NCBI GenBank assembly: GCA_045430285.1
Contig: JAILXV010000005.1
Location: 62,001-126,000 of the forward strand
DNA length: 64,000 nt
Direction of reading: 5' to 3'
Source of the DNA: Agarilytica sp045430285
GTDB lineage: Bacteria; Pseudomonadota; Gammaproteobacteria; Pseudomonadales; Cellvibrionaceae
Shown: positions 52,474 through 61,214 of the stretch, piece by piece
Layout: every line of letters begins with the position of its first letter
Numbering within the stretch: the first letter of the stretch is position 1
Notes under the pieces: model-generated
What the model saw: only the letters and a program-made list of their open reading frames with translations
What the model was told of the DNA's origin: nothing
Database searches by the model: none
Position numbers and translations under genes: made by a program

Positions 52474-54279
52474 TTACTCGAAAACCCCCGCACCAGTATC
52501 CGAAGCCCCCACCAAAGAACGAAACCCTGAAAAAATACCACGCCCCAAATTTTGGTCTTCCGCTACATATTCAGCCTGAGCACGCTCTTCTAATTCTGCT
52601 TCAGATAACTCAAGTAATACACTTCCTGCATCCGCATCAAAATGAATAAGGTCACCCGTTTTAACCTTCGATAATGGTCCACCATTTAGCGCCTCGGGCG
52701 ACATATGAATCGCAGCTGGCACCTTCCCTGACGCGCCCGACATTCGACCATCCGTCACTAGCGCCACTTTAAACCCTTTATCCTGCAGCACGCCTAAAGG
52801 CGGCGTCATTTTATGCAACTCAGGCATCCCATTCGCACTCGGTCCTTGAAAACGCACAACTGCAATAAAATCTTTTTCTAGCTCCCCCTTTTTGAACGCA
52901 GCAATCAATTCATCCTGAGATTCAAACACAATACATGGCGCGGAGACTTTTCTATTTTCAGGTTCCACAGCCGATATCTTGATGACACCCTTGCCCATAT
53001 TTCCGTTTAGAACACGTAACCCACCCTCTAAATCAAAGGGAAGCTTAAATGGCCGCAAAACATTTAGATCCGAACTGAGTTCGGCACATGGACTCCACTT
53101 CACTTCAGCACCATCAACTAACTGCGGTACATGCTCATAAGCGTTTAAACCGTGCCCCAAAACATTCACAACATCTTCATTTAATAAATCACCCAGTCGT
53201 AGTTCTTTAATTAAAAACCCCATACCACCGGCGGCCTGAAAATCATTAACGTCAGCTTTTCCGTTCGGGTATACCCGGGCCAACAAAGGTACTGCACGAG
53301 ACAATTCATCCATATCCTCCCAAGTGATAGTAATACCACATGTCTTTGCTATCGCTACAATATGCAAGGTGTGATTAGTCGAACCGCCTGTTGCTAATAA
53401 ACCCACAATTGCATTAACGAGTGATTGCTCATTAATCACTTCATATAATGGGCGATAATTTCCCGCTGCTAACGTTGACGAAACGGCGGCTTTGACCGCA
53501 GCGCTGGTGAGTGCATCGCGCAACGGCGTATCAGGGTTTACAAAAGAGCTACCTGGTAACTGCACGCCCAACATTTCAACCATCATCTGATTGGTGTTAG
53601 CAGTTCCATAAAACGTGCAGGTCCCAGGGCTATGGTAGGAAGCCGTTTCCGCGGCAAGTAACTCGTCTTCACCAACTTCCCCAGCAGCGAACTGCTGACG
53701 CACCTTCGCTTTTTCTTTGTTAGGTAACCCCGAAGACATTGGCCCCGCGGGAACAAATACCGCAGGAAGGTGCCCAAATTGCAATGCGCCGATTAACATC
53801 CCTGGTACGATTTTATCGCAGACACCCAAAAACAAATTTGCATCGAACATGTTATGCGTTAAGCCGACAGCCGTCGCCATTGCCACCACATCTCGACTAA
53901 ACAAGCTCAACTCCATTCCCGCCTGCCCTTGGGTAACGCCATCACACATGGCCGGCACACCTCCAGCCACTTGCGCGGTACTGCCCAGCGACCGTGCAGC
54001 TTCTTTGATTAAATTTGGATAAGTTTCCAGAGGTTGATGCGCCGACAACATATCGTTAAATGCGGTAATAATTCCCAGGTTCGCACTCTGCATAAGGCGA
54101 ATAGTGTCTTTATCTTGTGATCCGCAAGCTGCATATGCATGTGCTAAGTTACCGCAAGACAAGCGTTTTTTCGGCGGATCATCACCCATCGTTCGCCGCA
54201 TACGCTCTACGTATTTCGAACGAGCTACACGACTACGCGCAACAATTTTTTCAGTGATCGATTGTACGATTGGATTCAT
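52474..54279 (-). CDS. edd: 6-phosphogluconate dehydratase
   Basis: Dehydrates 6-phosphogluconate to KDPG, using a [4Fe-4S] cluster. The 601-residue product has the IlvD/Edd fold: NLGIITAFNDMLSAHQPLE, AGGVPAMCDGVTQGQAGMEL, LFLGVCDKIVPGMLIG, PGTCTFYGTANTNQMMVEML and VTDGRMSGASGKVPAAIH. The length is typical of Edd rather than IlvD. It lies between zwf (98 bases upstream) and eda. As an Fe-S enzyme it also relies on the SUF machinery. Confidence 0.96.
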   Translation of the reverse strand: MNPIVQSITEKIVARSRVARSKYVERMRRTMGDDPPKKRLSCGNLAHAYAACGSQDKDTIRLMQSANLGIITAFNDMLSAHQPLETYPNLIKEAARSLGSTAQVAGGVPAMCDGVTQGQAGMELSLFSRDVVAMATAVGLTHNMFDANLFLGVCDKIVPGMLIGALQFGHLPAVFVPAGPMSSGLPNKEKAKVRQQFAAGEVGEDELLAAETASYHSPGTCTFYGTANTNQMMVEMLGVQLPGSSFVNPDTPLRDALTSAAVKAAVSSTLAAGNYRPLYEVINEQSLVNAIVGLLATGGSTNHTLHIVAIAKTCGITITWEDMDELSRAVPLLARVYPNGKADVNDFQAAGGMGFLIKELRLGDLLNEDVVNVLGHGLNAYEHVPQLVDGAEVKWSPCAELSSDLNVLRPFKLPFDLEGGLRVLNGNMGKGVIKISAVEPENRKVSAPCIVFESQDELIAAFKKGELEKDFIAVVRFQGPSANGMPELHKMTPPLGVLQDKGFKVALVTDGRMSGASGKVPAAIHMSPEALNGGPLSKVKTGDLIHFDADAGSVLLELSEAELEERAQAEYVAEDQNLGRGIFSGFRSLVGASDTGAGVFE

Positions 54280-54377
54280 ATCTGACTCATTAACCTTTAC
54301 CCTAAGTTTAAACTTTTTTCTTTTCGTTGGCCTTTAGCACTGCCGGCGAACAATACCGCTAGACTCACATCCACTCT

Positions 54378-55859
54378 TTAGTCAGCAAGTAGATTGTGCC
54401 AAGCTCGCCCGCTTCTTGCGATTAAGACATCGGCGCTTGGCGGCCCGAAAGAACCCGCCATATATGCTTCCGATTTCATCCCAGTTTGCGCCCATGCTTC
54501 AAAAATCTGATCAATCCAACACCATGCTTGCTCCACTTCAGAAGCGCTTACAAATAATGTTTGATCATTCCGTAAAACATCGAACAATAGACGAGAGTAT
54601 GCATCGTGTTTTTTATCTTTTTTGCCACTCTTTCCGTCACCAAATTGAATGTCTAAACAACCAGATTCTAAAGGAATCCCCGCTTCTAAACCCGCCACTT
54701 TATTCATAATGCGCAAACGAATACCTTCATCAGGCTGTAAGCGAATGACTAAACGGTTAGGTTTATGTTCAGAGTGATTCTGATCAAATATTTGGTGATG
54801 GCTTTGTTTAAACTGCACCACAATTTCAGAGCGTTGCGACTGTAACCGCTTGCCTGTACGCAAATAAATGGGCACTCCCGTCCAGCGCCAATTATGAATC
54901 TCGGTCTGCAAGGCGACATAGGTTTCTGTGTCGCTCTCAGAATTTGAATTCTCCTTATCTTGCTCTTCTTCTAAGTAACCCACAACGTCATCGCCATTAA
55001 CCATGCCACGATGATACTGACCACGCACGGTATTTTTTCCTACATCTTTCGTGGAAAAAGGTTTCAGGCATTGCAACACCTTCAGCTTTTCCACGCGCAC
55101 ACACTCTGCATTTAACGTCGCTGGTGGCTCCATCGCCACCAAACAAAGCACCTGCAATAAATGATTTTGAATCATGTCGCGAGTCGCGCCAGTTTGATCG
55201 TAAAAAGCTCTTCGACCACCCACTCCCACAGATTCTGAGACGGTAATTTGAATATGATCAATGTACTTTGCGTTCCACAGGGGCTCAAATATATCGTTCG
55301 CAAAGCGCAGTGCGAGCAAGTTTTGCACGGTTTCTTTACCGAGGTAATGATCAATGCGAAACAACTGTTCCTCTGGGAACACTCGTGTCAACTCTTTGTT
55401 AATTTCAATAAAGCTGTCATGGCTATCACCAAGGGGCTTTTCCACAACAAGCCGCGTAGTGGATGTCACTAAGCCGCTATTTTCCAACGCAAGAACAACT
55501 CGACCAAAAATAAGAGGAGGAATAGCAAGATACACCACAAGCGCCGCATCCTGGCCCACGACATTGTCTTTTACTGCCGCTAGATTATTTGCATCGGTGG
55601 CATCACACTGCACAAAACACAATTTAGCCGCAAACACCTGCCAAATCTCCTCAGAGAAATATTTCTCCGAGATACTCGCAATCACATATGTTTTTACCTT
55701 TGCCAAAAACCCCTCTCTCTCATGAGCGGTCCGTGCAACACCGATGATTTTTTCGTATTCCGGTTCACATTCGTTAAGCTCTAAACAGTAGAGAGAGGGA
55801 TAAAGTTTGCGGAGGGCTAGGTCGCCGTCGCCACCAACGATTAACAAATCTGTATTCAT
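54378..55859 (-). CDS. zwf: Glucose-6-phosphate 1-dehydrogenase
   Basis: Oxidises glucose 6-phosphate to 6-phosphogluconolactone. The 493-residue product has the nucleotide-binding start LLIVGGDGDLALRKLYPSLY, in which GDGDLA replaces the common GASGDLA, the active site FRIDHYLGKETVQNLLALRF, and the C-terminal LRTGKRLQSQRSEIVVQFK. It heads zwf-edd-eda. The usual partner pgl (6-phosphogluconolactonase) is missing from the set. Confidence 0.95.
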   Translation of the reverse strand: MNTDLLIVGGDGDLALRKLYPSLYCLELNECEPEYEKIIGVARTAHEREGFLAKVKTYVIASISEKYFSEEIWQVFAAKLCFVQCDATDANNLAAVKDNVVGQDAALVVYLAIPPLIFGRVVLALENSGLVTSTTRLVVEKPLGDSHDSFIEINKELTRVFPEEQLFRIDHYLGKETVQNLLALRFANDIFEPLWNAKYIDHIQITVSESVGVGGRRAFYDQTGATRDMIQNHLLQVLCLVAMEPPATLNAECVRVEKLKVLQCLKPFSTKDVGKNTVRGQYHRGMVNGDDVVGYLEEEQDKENSNSESDTETYVALQTEIHNWRWTGVPIYLRTGKRLQSQRSEIVVQFKQSHHQIFDQNHSEHKPNRLVIRLQPDEGIRLRIMNKVAGLEAGIPLESGCLDIQFGDGKSGKKDKKHDAYSRLLFDVLRNDQTLFVSASEVEQAWCWIDQIFEAWAQTGMKSEAYMAGSFGPPSADVLIARSGRAWHNLLAD

Positions 55860-56283
55860 AACACCTCAGCTCCAAATGCCGCACCATTGCGGCAGGTCTT
55901 TCACTCTAGTCTAGGCGATAACCTAGCGTAAAAATTTCACGCACCATTCGCACACCAACAGCCTTAGTATATGAGCCCAAAGCACGATATTGGTGCGCTT
56001 TTACGACAATGCCTAAGCCAATGCCGCTAAAAACCATTCGCTCGACTACTGTCATTAACCTGCAATTAACTCTCCAAAGCCCTCAGCCACTTACGTCATT
56101 ACCAATGCGAGCTTAGCGTACACCTAAGATGGAGACCTAGCTCACCCTTACCATATAAACCCAATCTGGCTTTATATTGGCCTTAGATTTGCTATAAAAC
56201 GGCGCCAAGACGGTTGCATTTTGGGGTGGATTTGAGCATAATCCGCGCTCCCAATTTCTCGACAAACTACTCAGGAAACCGCC
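55860..56283. other. Intergenic region between divergent zwf and gapA
   Basis: About 420 bases. It holds a likely gapA promoter near the right end and an inverted repeat (CGTAAAA ... CGCACCA against TGGTGCGCTTTTACG, about 55930-56006) that could be a regulatory site for zwf. No HexR-type palindrome was found. No gene is recognised. Confidence 0.35.
56214..56242 (+). promoter_or_regulatory. Candidate gapA promoter
   Basis: TTGCAT (56214-56219), 17-base spacer, CATAAT (56237-56242). The -10 matches 5/6 and the spacing is ideal; the -35 is weak. The gapA start is 42 bases downstream. Confidence 0.45.
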
Positions 56284-57291
56284 ATGCCTCGTATTGCCAT
56301 TAACGGTTTTGGCCGCATCGGCCGCAACGTCCTTCGCGCCATCTACGAAAAAAACCTACAAGACGAATTTCAAGTTGTTGCTATTAACGACTTAGGATCT
56401 CCTTCTATCAACGGTCACCTATTGAAGTTCGATACGGTGCACGGCACATTCGGCTTTGATGTTGAATCAAGTGATGAAGCCATCACTGTTGCTGGAAACG
56501 AAATTAAAATCATCGCAGAACGCAACCCAGCTGCTCTTCCTTGGGGCGACTTGGACATCGATGTTGTATTCGAATGTACCGGTCTTTTCGTTGCGCGCGA
56601 TAAAGCGGCTATGCACCTTGAAGCAGGCGCTAAAAACGTATTGATCTCTGCACCTGGAAAAGAAGTAGACCTTACCGTTGTATACGGGGTAAACCACGAA
56701 GACATCACGTCTGAGCATAAAGTGCTTTCCAACGCTTCTTGTACAACAAACTGCTTGGCACCAATGACTTACGCAATTCATAAGGCGATAGGCATTGAAG
56801 GTGGTTTGATGAACACGATCCACTCTTACACTAACGACCAAAACGTCACTGACGCATATCATTCAGATACGCTTCGCGCTCGTGCAGCAGCTCACAACAT
56901 GATCCCAACCAAAACCGGTGCTGCGGCAGCGATTGGCCTGGTTATCCCTGAGCTGAAAGGTAAGTTGGACGGCCTAGCGGTACGTGTTCCTACTATCAAC
57001 GTTAGCTGTTTGGACTTCACATTTACGCCTTCTCGCCCAACTACAGCAGAAGAAGTAAATAAAGCTGTTGCTGATGCGATTGAAAGCCGTTTCCAAGGCG
57101 TTATGGAAATTAACGAATTGTCTTTGGTTTCTAGCGATTTCAATCACAACCCAGCGTCATGTATTTTTGATGCGTCACAAACACGCGTTATCGGCAACCA
57201 AGTAAAAGTATTGGCTTGGTACGACAACGAGTGGGGCTTCTCAAATCGTATGCTAGACACAACTCGTGCAATTATGGCCGCAAACGCCTAA
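56284..57291 (+). CDS. gapA: Glyceraldehyde-3-phosphate dehydrogenase
   Basis: NAD-dependent GAPDH of 335 residues. It has INGFGRIGRNVLRAIYEKN (nucleotide binding), the active site SNASCTTNCLAPMTYAIHKA with catalytic Cys, the adjacent His in MNTIHSYTNDQN, and the C-terminal WYDNEWGFSNRMLDT. It is divergent from zwf-edd-eda, a common placement in pseudomonad-like genomes, and handles the glyceraldehyde 3-phosphate made by Eda. A strong terminator follows. Confidence 0.97.
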   Translation: MPRIAINGFGRIGRNVLRAIYEKNLQDEFQVVAINDLGSPSINGHLLKFDTVHGTFGFDVESSDEAITVAGNEIKIIAERNPAALPWGDLDIDVVFECTGLFVARDKAAMHLEAGAKNVLISAPGKEVDLTVVYGVNHEDITSEHKVLSNASCTTNCLAPMTYAIHKAIGIEGGLMNTIHSYTNDQNVTDAYHSDTLRARAAAHNMIPTKTGAAAAIGLVIPELKGKLDGLAVRVPTINVSCLDFTFTPSRPTTAEEVNKAVADAIESRFQGVMEINELSLVSSDFNHNPASCIFDASQTRVIGNQVKVLAWYDNEWGFSNRMLDTTRAIMAANA

Positions 57292-57308
57292 TTCACCTGA
57301 TGCTGTCT

Positions 57309-57335
57309 AAAAAGGGAGCTTCGGCTCCCTTTTTT
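57309..57335 (+). terminator. Intrinsic terminator of gapA
   Basis: AAAAAGGGAGC pairs with GCTCCCTTTTT around a TTCG tetraloop, 18 bases after the gapA stop, with flanking A-run and T-run. Confidence 0.9.
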
Positions 57336-57475
57336 ATGCTCGCTAGTTTTTCATAAAATCGAGGTATTTCACGCCACCATCTTTTTCCTTGTCGATACAG
57401 ACATCAGTGTTACACTTTTACTAAGCGCAGCATCAACACCGCGCCCATTTATCCTACTCTAAAAAGCTGTGGTTT

Positions 57476-58357
57476 ATGACACCAGATGATGATTATTTAG
57501 CCATCGTTTTTTCCGACATTGTGGGCAGTTCACAATTGTACACCTCCCTCGGTAATGAACGCGCAAAAGAAAAAATCGATCAAGCCATTGCGGGTATGCG
57601 CGATGTTGTTTTACGTACTGGCGGGCAAGTTATCAAAACCATCGGTGACGAGATTATGTACGCCCATGCCGACCCAGAGTCAGCCTGCGCTGCTGCAGTG
57701 ACGATGAACCAAGCCATGAATGCCATGCACTTTTATTTGCGCACAGGGGTATCCTACGGTCCCGTCATCAACGATAAGAGTGACGTCTACGGCGATACCG
57801 TAAACAATGCCGCCTTCCTGGCGCGCACCGCACAAGCAAATCAAATTTTATTCGACTCCGATACCTACGCAAATTTAGTCTCCTTACGTCAACAATGTGA
57901 ATACTTTGATCGTGTGACGATTAAAGGAGAGTCGGAACCTTCGCTGCTATACCGATTAAACTGGGAACAACGAGATACCGCCTCCCTGGATGCAACAGTC
58001 GTTGCATCCAAAGCCGTAAATGCCGCTAATGGAACACCCACACAAGTGCTTATTAGCTACCAAGGGCACACTTACTACATAGACCCAGCCGCAGACGTAT
58101 CTATCGGCCGTGACCACGGTGCTGTACAAATTTGCGTACAACATAAAAACGCTTCACGCACGCATTGTTCTATTTCCTATCATCGCGGCAAATTTATTTT
58201 GACGGACCGCAGCACCAACGGCACATACTTACTGCAAAACGGGCAACAAGAAGTTTTTTTACGACGAGAATCTACACCACTGCTTGCGAATGGAAAAATA
58301 AGTATTGGTCAACCCTGTGACGATTCAGAAAATATTTTAGATTATCAGTTAGATTAA
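57476..58357 (+). CDS. Class III adenylate/guanylate cyclase fused to an FHA domain
   Basis: A 293-residue soluble protein. Residues 5-165 form a class III cyclase domain with the two metal aspartates Asp14 (IVFSDIVGSSQ) and Asp58 (KTIGDEIMY), the purine-selecting lysine at Lys54, and the transition-state pair Asn111 and Arg117 (GDTVNNAAFLAR), so it should be active. Residues about 190-285 form an FHA domain with GRDHGAVQI, the phosphothreonine-binding Arg/Ser/His region in NASRTHCSISYHRG, and LTDRSTNGTYLL. The FHA part suggests recruitment by a phosphorylated partner. It stands alone, 184 bases after gapA. Confidence 0.88.
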   Translation: MTPDDDYLAIVFSDIVGSSQLYTSLGNERAKEKIDQAIAGMRDVVLRTGGQVIKTIGDEIMYAHADPESACAAAVTMNQAMNAMHFYLRTGVSYGPVINDKSDVYGDTVNNAAFLARTAQANQILFDSDTYANLVSLRQQCEYFDRVTIKGESEPSLLYRLNWEQRDTASLDATVVASKAVNAANGTPTQVLISYQGHTYYIDPAADVSIGRDHGAVQICVQHKNASRTHCSISYHRGKFILTDRSTNGTYLLQNGQQEVFLRRESTPLLANGKISIGQPCDDSENILDYQLD

Positions 58358-58881
58358 TTAATTTTTCGCTAACCACAAAATAATTAACACGTTATTTAAA
58401 TCACTTATTGTTTACGCGCTTTATTATCGCTAGCAACGTATCTTAAATAGTTTTCCCTCTTCCCGCTTTAGCTTATAAAAACCAGTCTTCGATATAACGA
58501 AAAATATCTTCTCGCTCATATAGCTTTCCATTATTTCAAAGATCCTTGAATTACTACTTATTGCTATATTCACTCCATAAACCATCAATAAATATCGATT
58601 TTGTTGAAGATAAATTAGATTTTTTTGTTATGGGCCTCTCAATTTGATTACTTAATCCGATAAAAAAACGATTTAAGCATTTAGATTGGTAAAACTTTGT
58701 AAGCGTTCACTTACTTGGACTAAATTGGCACCTCTAATTCAAGCAAATAGCAAGATGATATAGACGTCATGATTGATCTTTTTTGAGCCCGATTTCATGC
58801 CAAATTGGTCTATAAAATCGCCTCCATTTCACATTATTTTGTCGGTAAATTGATCCATAATGTTTATTAGGAGGCGAGCTT
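58358..58881. other. AT-rich intergenic region with a small inverted repeat
   Basis: About 520 bases, clearly richer in A and T than the flanking genes. It contains the 16-base imperfect palindrome GTAAGCGTTCACTTAC (58699-58714), a plausible operator for the following gene, and a good AGGAGG ribosome site just before 58882. No open frame, RNA gene or terminator was recognised. Confidence 0.4.
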
Positions 58882-59403
58882 ATGAGCCGTTTTGAATTTA
58901 ATCAGAAGTTTCCAACTAAGCGTTTTTTAACATTCGTTTGTGGACTGGTTTGTTCAGGTACATTCAGCCTTTCCTCTATTGCAATCGCTTCAGAAAATGA
59001 TTTTCTTTTAGAAGGCTTTGAGCAATACGGAATAGCCGAGAACGATTTTAGTAAAATGCGTATCGTACCAACGCATATGATGGACGACGATTTATTATTC
59101 CGCGCCGCCGCCGCAGAACGCGACTCATCAATGACCATGAGCCAACGACTAATCAACAATCGTTGGTTACTTGAAGACCCGAACATTAGCGCCTCACCTA
59201 GTGCAGCCTTACGACGATATATTCGTACCTATTTCATCGATAGCTACAAAAGAGAGCGACAACGGCGACAACTAGCGAACCCAGATCTATACCTATCGAC
59301 TATTAGCAAAGTCCCCTATTCGCAGTTCTCAGACATCTCGAACTATCACCTACGTGTATCCGACGATAAAGTGCGCTTGCGCTTCCGCTACAAATTCGAC
59401 TAA
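58882..59403 (+). CDS. Secreted basic protein of unknown function
   Basis: Not recognised. The 173-residue product has a signal peptide (LTFVCGLVCSGTFSLSSIAI, cut near AIAS-EN). The mature part has an acidic first half (ENDFLLEGFEQYGIAENDFS) and a strongly basic second half (YIRTYFIDSYKRERQRRQ, then KVRLRFRYKFD at the C-terminus). Such a split suggests binding to an acidic partner or membrane. The start is supported by TTAGGAGG eight to twelve bases upstream. It is isolated between a 520-base AT-rich gap and the RDD gene (102 bases downstream). Confidence 0.7.
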   Translation: MSRFEFNQKFPTKRFLTFVCGLVCSGTFSLSSIAIASENDFLLEGFEQYGIAENDFSKMRIVPTHMMDDDLLFRAAAAERDSSMTMSQRLINNRWLLEDPNISASPSAALRRYIRTYFIDSYKRERQRRQLANPDLYLSTISKVPYSQFSDISNYHLRVSDDKVRLRFRYKFD

Positions 59404-59505
59404 GCACCTCCCAAAGACAAGGTTTCCAGTCTGCGTTGCGATTGTTTAGAATACCCGCCCCATCGGCTCTCGCCGGAATGATCACAACACTTTAAAAGGC
59501 TTCTT

Positions 59506-59985
59506 TTGACTAGCTCTGCAATTAACGAACACCCTACTGCGCCACTACTAAAACGCCTCCTCGCATTCCTATATGACCTGTTTATTCTGGGCGCATTAAG
59601 CATGGTCTATTCTGCGCTGGCGACTGTCGCCATGGTCTTTGTTATCGGCGATCAGGGCACCGGTGATTACCAGCCAATGCAACAAGGCTTGTGGTTTCAA
59701 GGTGGTTGGGTGCTCACGATTGTGGGTTTCTACTGGCTGTTTTGGCGGCGGGCAGGTCAAACCGTTGGCATGAGAGCCTGGCATTTGAAGCTCGTTGATC
59801 GTGATGGTAGCCCAGTTAGCCATACACAAATATTGCGCCGGATCATCGCTGGCCCCGTTTCCGTTGCGGTATTTGGCTTTGGGTATTGGTGGTGCTTATT
59901 TGATAGTGAAAAACGCGCATGGCACGACATGGCGAGTCACACCAAAATTGTTGAAACACCGAAGATTAAAAAAGAAAAAAAATAG
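59506..59985 (+). CDS. RDD-family membrane protein
   Basis: A 159-residue inner-membrane protein of the RDD family. PLLKRLLAFLYDLFILGALS starts the domain, with the Arg and Asp that name the family, followed by two more helices (WVLTIVGFYWLFWRRAGQTV and GPVSVAVFGFGYWWCLFD) and the motif VGMRAWHLKLVDRDG. The C-terminus is Lys-rich. The start is a TTG at 59506 with an AAAGG site upstream; the first in-frame ATG would cut off the first helix. RDD genes commonly sit beside lptF-lptG and pepA, as here, though this one converges with lptG. Confidence 0.88.
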   Translation: MTSSAINEHPTAPLLKRLLAFLYDLFILGALSMVYSALATVAMVFVIGDQGTGDYQPMQQGLWFQGGWVLTIVGFYWLFWRRAGQTVGMRAWHLKLVDRDGSPVSHTQILRRIIAGPVSVAVFGFGYWWCLFDSEKRAWHDMASHTKIVETPKIKKEKK

Positions 59986-60021
59986 ATACTTAAACAGAGT
60001 TCATAGACTATTCAGAACGGC

Positions 60022-60109
60022 GTGAGGCTTGATTTAGACCATCTGAGGCACGGATGCCTAAGCTGAGCGTATAGGGACATATTTAAAGCGTGTCTAAATC
60101 AAGACTCAC
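60022..60109 (+). ncRNA. TwoAYGGAY-like structured element (copy B)
   Basis: An 88-base element between the convergent RDD and lptG genes. Outer arms 60022-60039 and 60092-60109 are complementary at 17 of 18 positions. They enclose hairpin 1, AGGC/GCCT closing loop ACGGAT (60049-60054), linker AGCTGAGC, and hairpin 2, GTAT/ATAT closing loop AGGGAC (60073-60078). The 58-base core (60037-60094) aligns without gaps to copy A at 11233-11290. Outer arms are unrelated in sequence between copies but self-complementary in each. It lies at the 3' end of the RDD gene in the sense orientation, so it may form the end of that transcript. Confidence 0.72.
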
Positions 60110-60152
60110 ACCTGACCAAACTATTCTCAACATTGCCACCGAGATAACCCCA

Positions 60153-61214
60153 TCACTCAGACCGACGCACCAAAACATACCCTACAATAAAACAAATACC
60201 GATAGGGATTAATACCGCAAGCACAGGAGGAAAGCCCCAGATGATACTGGACGGCCCGAGCAAGCGCTGGCTCATCTGAAACACCAGCCCAACAATCACC
60301 CCGACAAACACGCGAAAACCCATGGTAACTTGGCGTAGAGGGCCTAAGATGAACGAGATTGCAATCATCACTAAACTCAAGGTCGCCAGCGGCTGTAAAG
60401 CCTTTCGCCAGAAAGCCAAGCGATATTCTGTGGATTCTAAATTTTGCCGATCAAGATAGCGCGAATAATCCACCAAACGCGACATCGGCAGCCCTTCTGG
60501 ATCGAGCACAAGCACATTCAATAGTGAAGGCGATACCTCGCTTTGCCAACGACCATTCGGCATCTCTTCTTGTCGCACGGCATCATCGTCAAAATGTGTA
60601 ACACGGACATTCTGTTCAAACCAGTGATCGCCCTGATAGATCGCCGAATCCACAAAACGTGCTTGCTCTAGATTACCGGCATCATCAAATTTAAAGCGCG
60701 TCACCCCATAGAGTTTACCGTTGGGCAGCACCGCGTTGAAATGCATAAACTCATTGCCTTCACGATTCCACACACCACGGTCACTTTGCAGGGCTTTTTT
60801 ATGGCCTAAAGCCAGTGCCCTTCGGCTGTCCGCATATTGATCCGTATAGGGCGCAATATATTCACCGATCAAGGCACCAATAAGAATAAAGACAAACACG
60901 GGGCGAAATATCGCCCAAATAATTTGATTGATAGACACCCCAGCAGCGCGCATCACCACCAACTCACTCGAGCTCGCGAGAATACCCAAGCCAACCAAAC
61001 AGCCCACTAAAGATGACAAGGGCAGGTATTCGTAAATACTGGAAGGAATACTTAGCAGAACATATATCATGGCCTCAGCAAAGCCATACCCGCTTTTTAA
61101 ATCCCCGAGCTCATCGACTAAACCCGCAATAAAATCCAGCGCGACAATGACCAGCAAAACACCGACCACTGAGCCCCATACGGCACTCGCGATATATTTC
61201 TTCAGGTGCTTCAT
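60153..61214 (-). CDS. lptG: LptG, LPS export ABC transporter permease
   Basis: Inner-membrane permease of the LptB2FG complex that extracts lipopolysaccharide for transport to the outer membrane. The 353-residue product starts at MKHLKKYIASAVWGSVVG, with the ATG overlapping the lptF stop by 4 bases (ATGA), the usual coupling. Six helices and a periplasmic beta-jellyroll are visible: YLPLSSLVGCLVGLGILASS and SSELVVMRAAGVSINQI (coupling helix), and C-terminal GFRVFVGVIVGLVFQMSQRL. The frame is open further upstream, but that part is inside lptF. Confidence 0.95.
   Translation of the reverse strand: MKHLKKYIASAVWGSVVGVLLVIVALDFIAGLVDELGDLKSGYGFAEAMIYVLLSIPSSIYEYLPLSSLVGCLVGLGILASSSELVVMRAAGVSINQIIWAIFRPVFVFILIGALIGEYIAPYTDQYADSRRALALGHKKALQSDRGVWNREGNEFMHFNAVLPNGKLYGVTRFKFDDAGNLEQARFVDSAIYQGDHWFEQNVRVTHFDDDAVRQEEMPNGRWQSEVSPSLLNVLVLDPEGLPMSRLVDYSRYLDRQNLESTEYRLAFWRKALQPLATLSLVMIAISFILGPLRQVTMGFRVFVGVIVGLVFQMSQRLLGPSSIIWGFPPVLAVLIPIGICFIVGYVLVRRSE

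Noticed and set aside
55860..56283. HexR operator between zwf and gapA
   Set aside because: I looked for a TGTAAT-type palindrome on both strands and found none that matches well.
60007..60126. 7-base direct repeat ACTATTC flanking the 60-kb element, as a target-site duplication
   Set aside because: Seven bases is short, the bases around it differ, and the 11.2-kb copy shows no matching flanking repeat.
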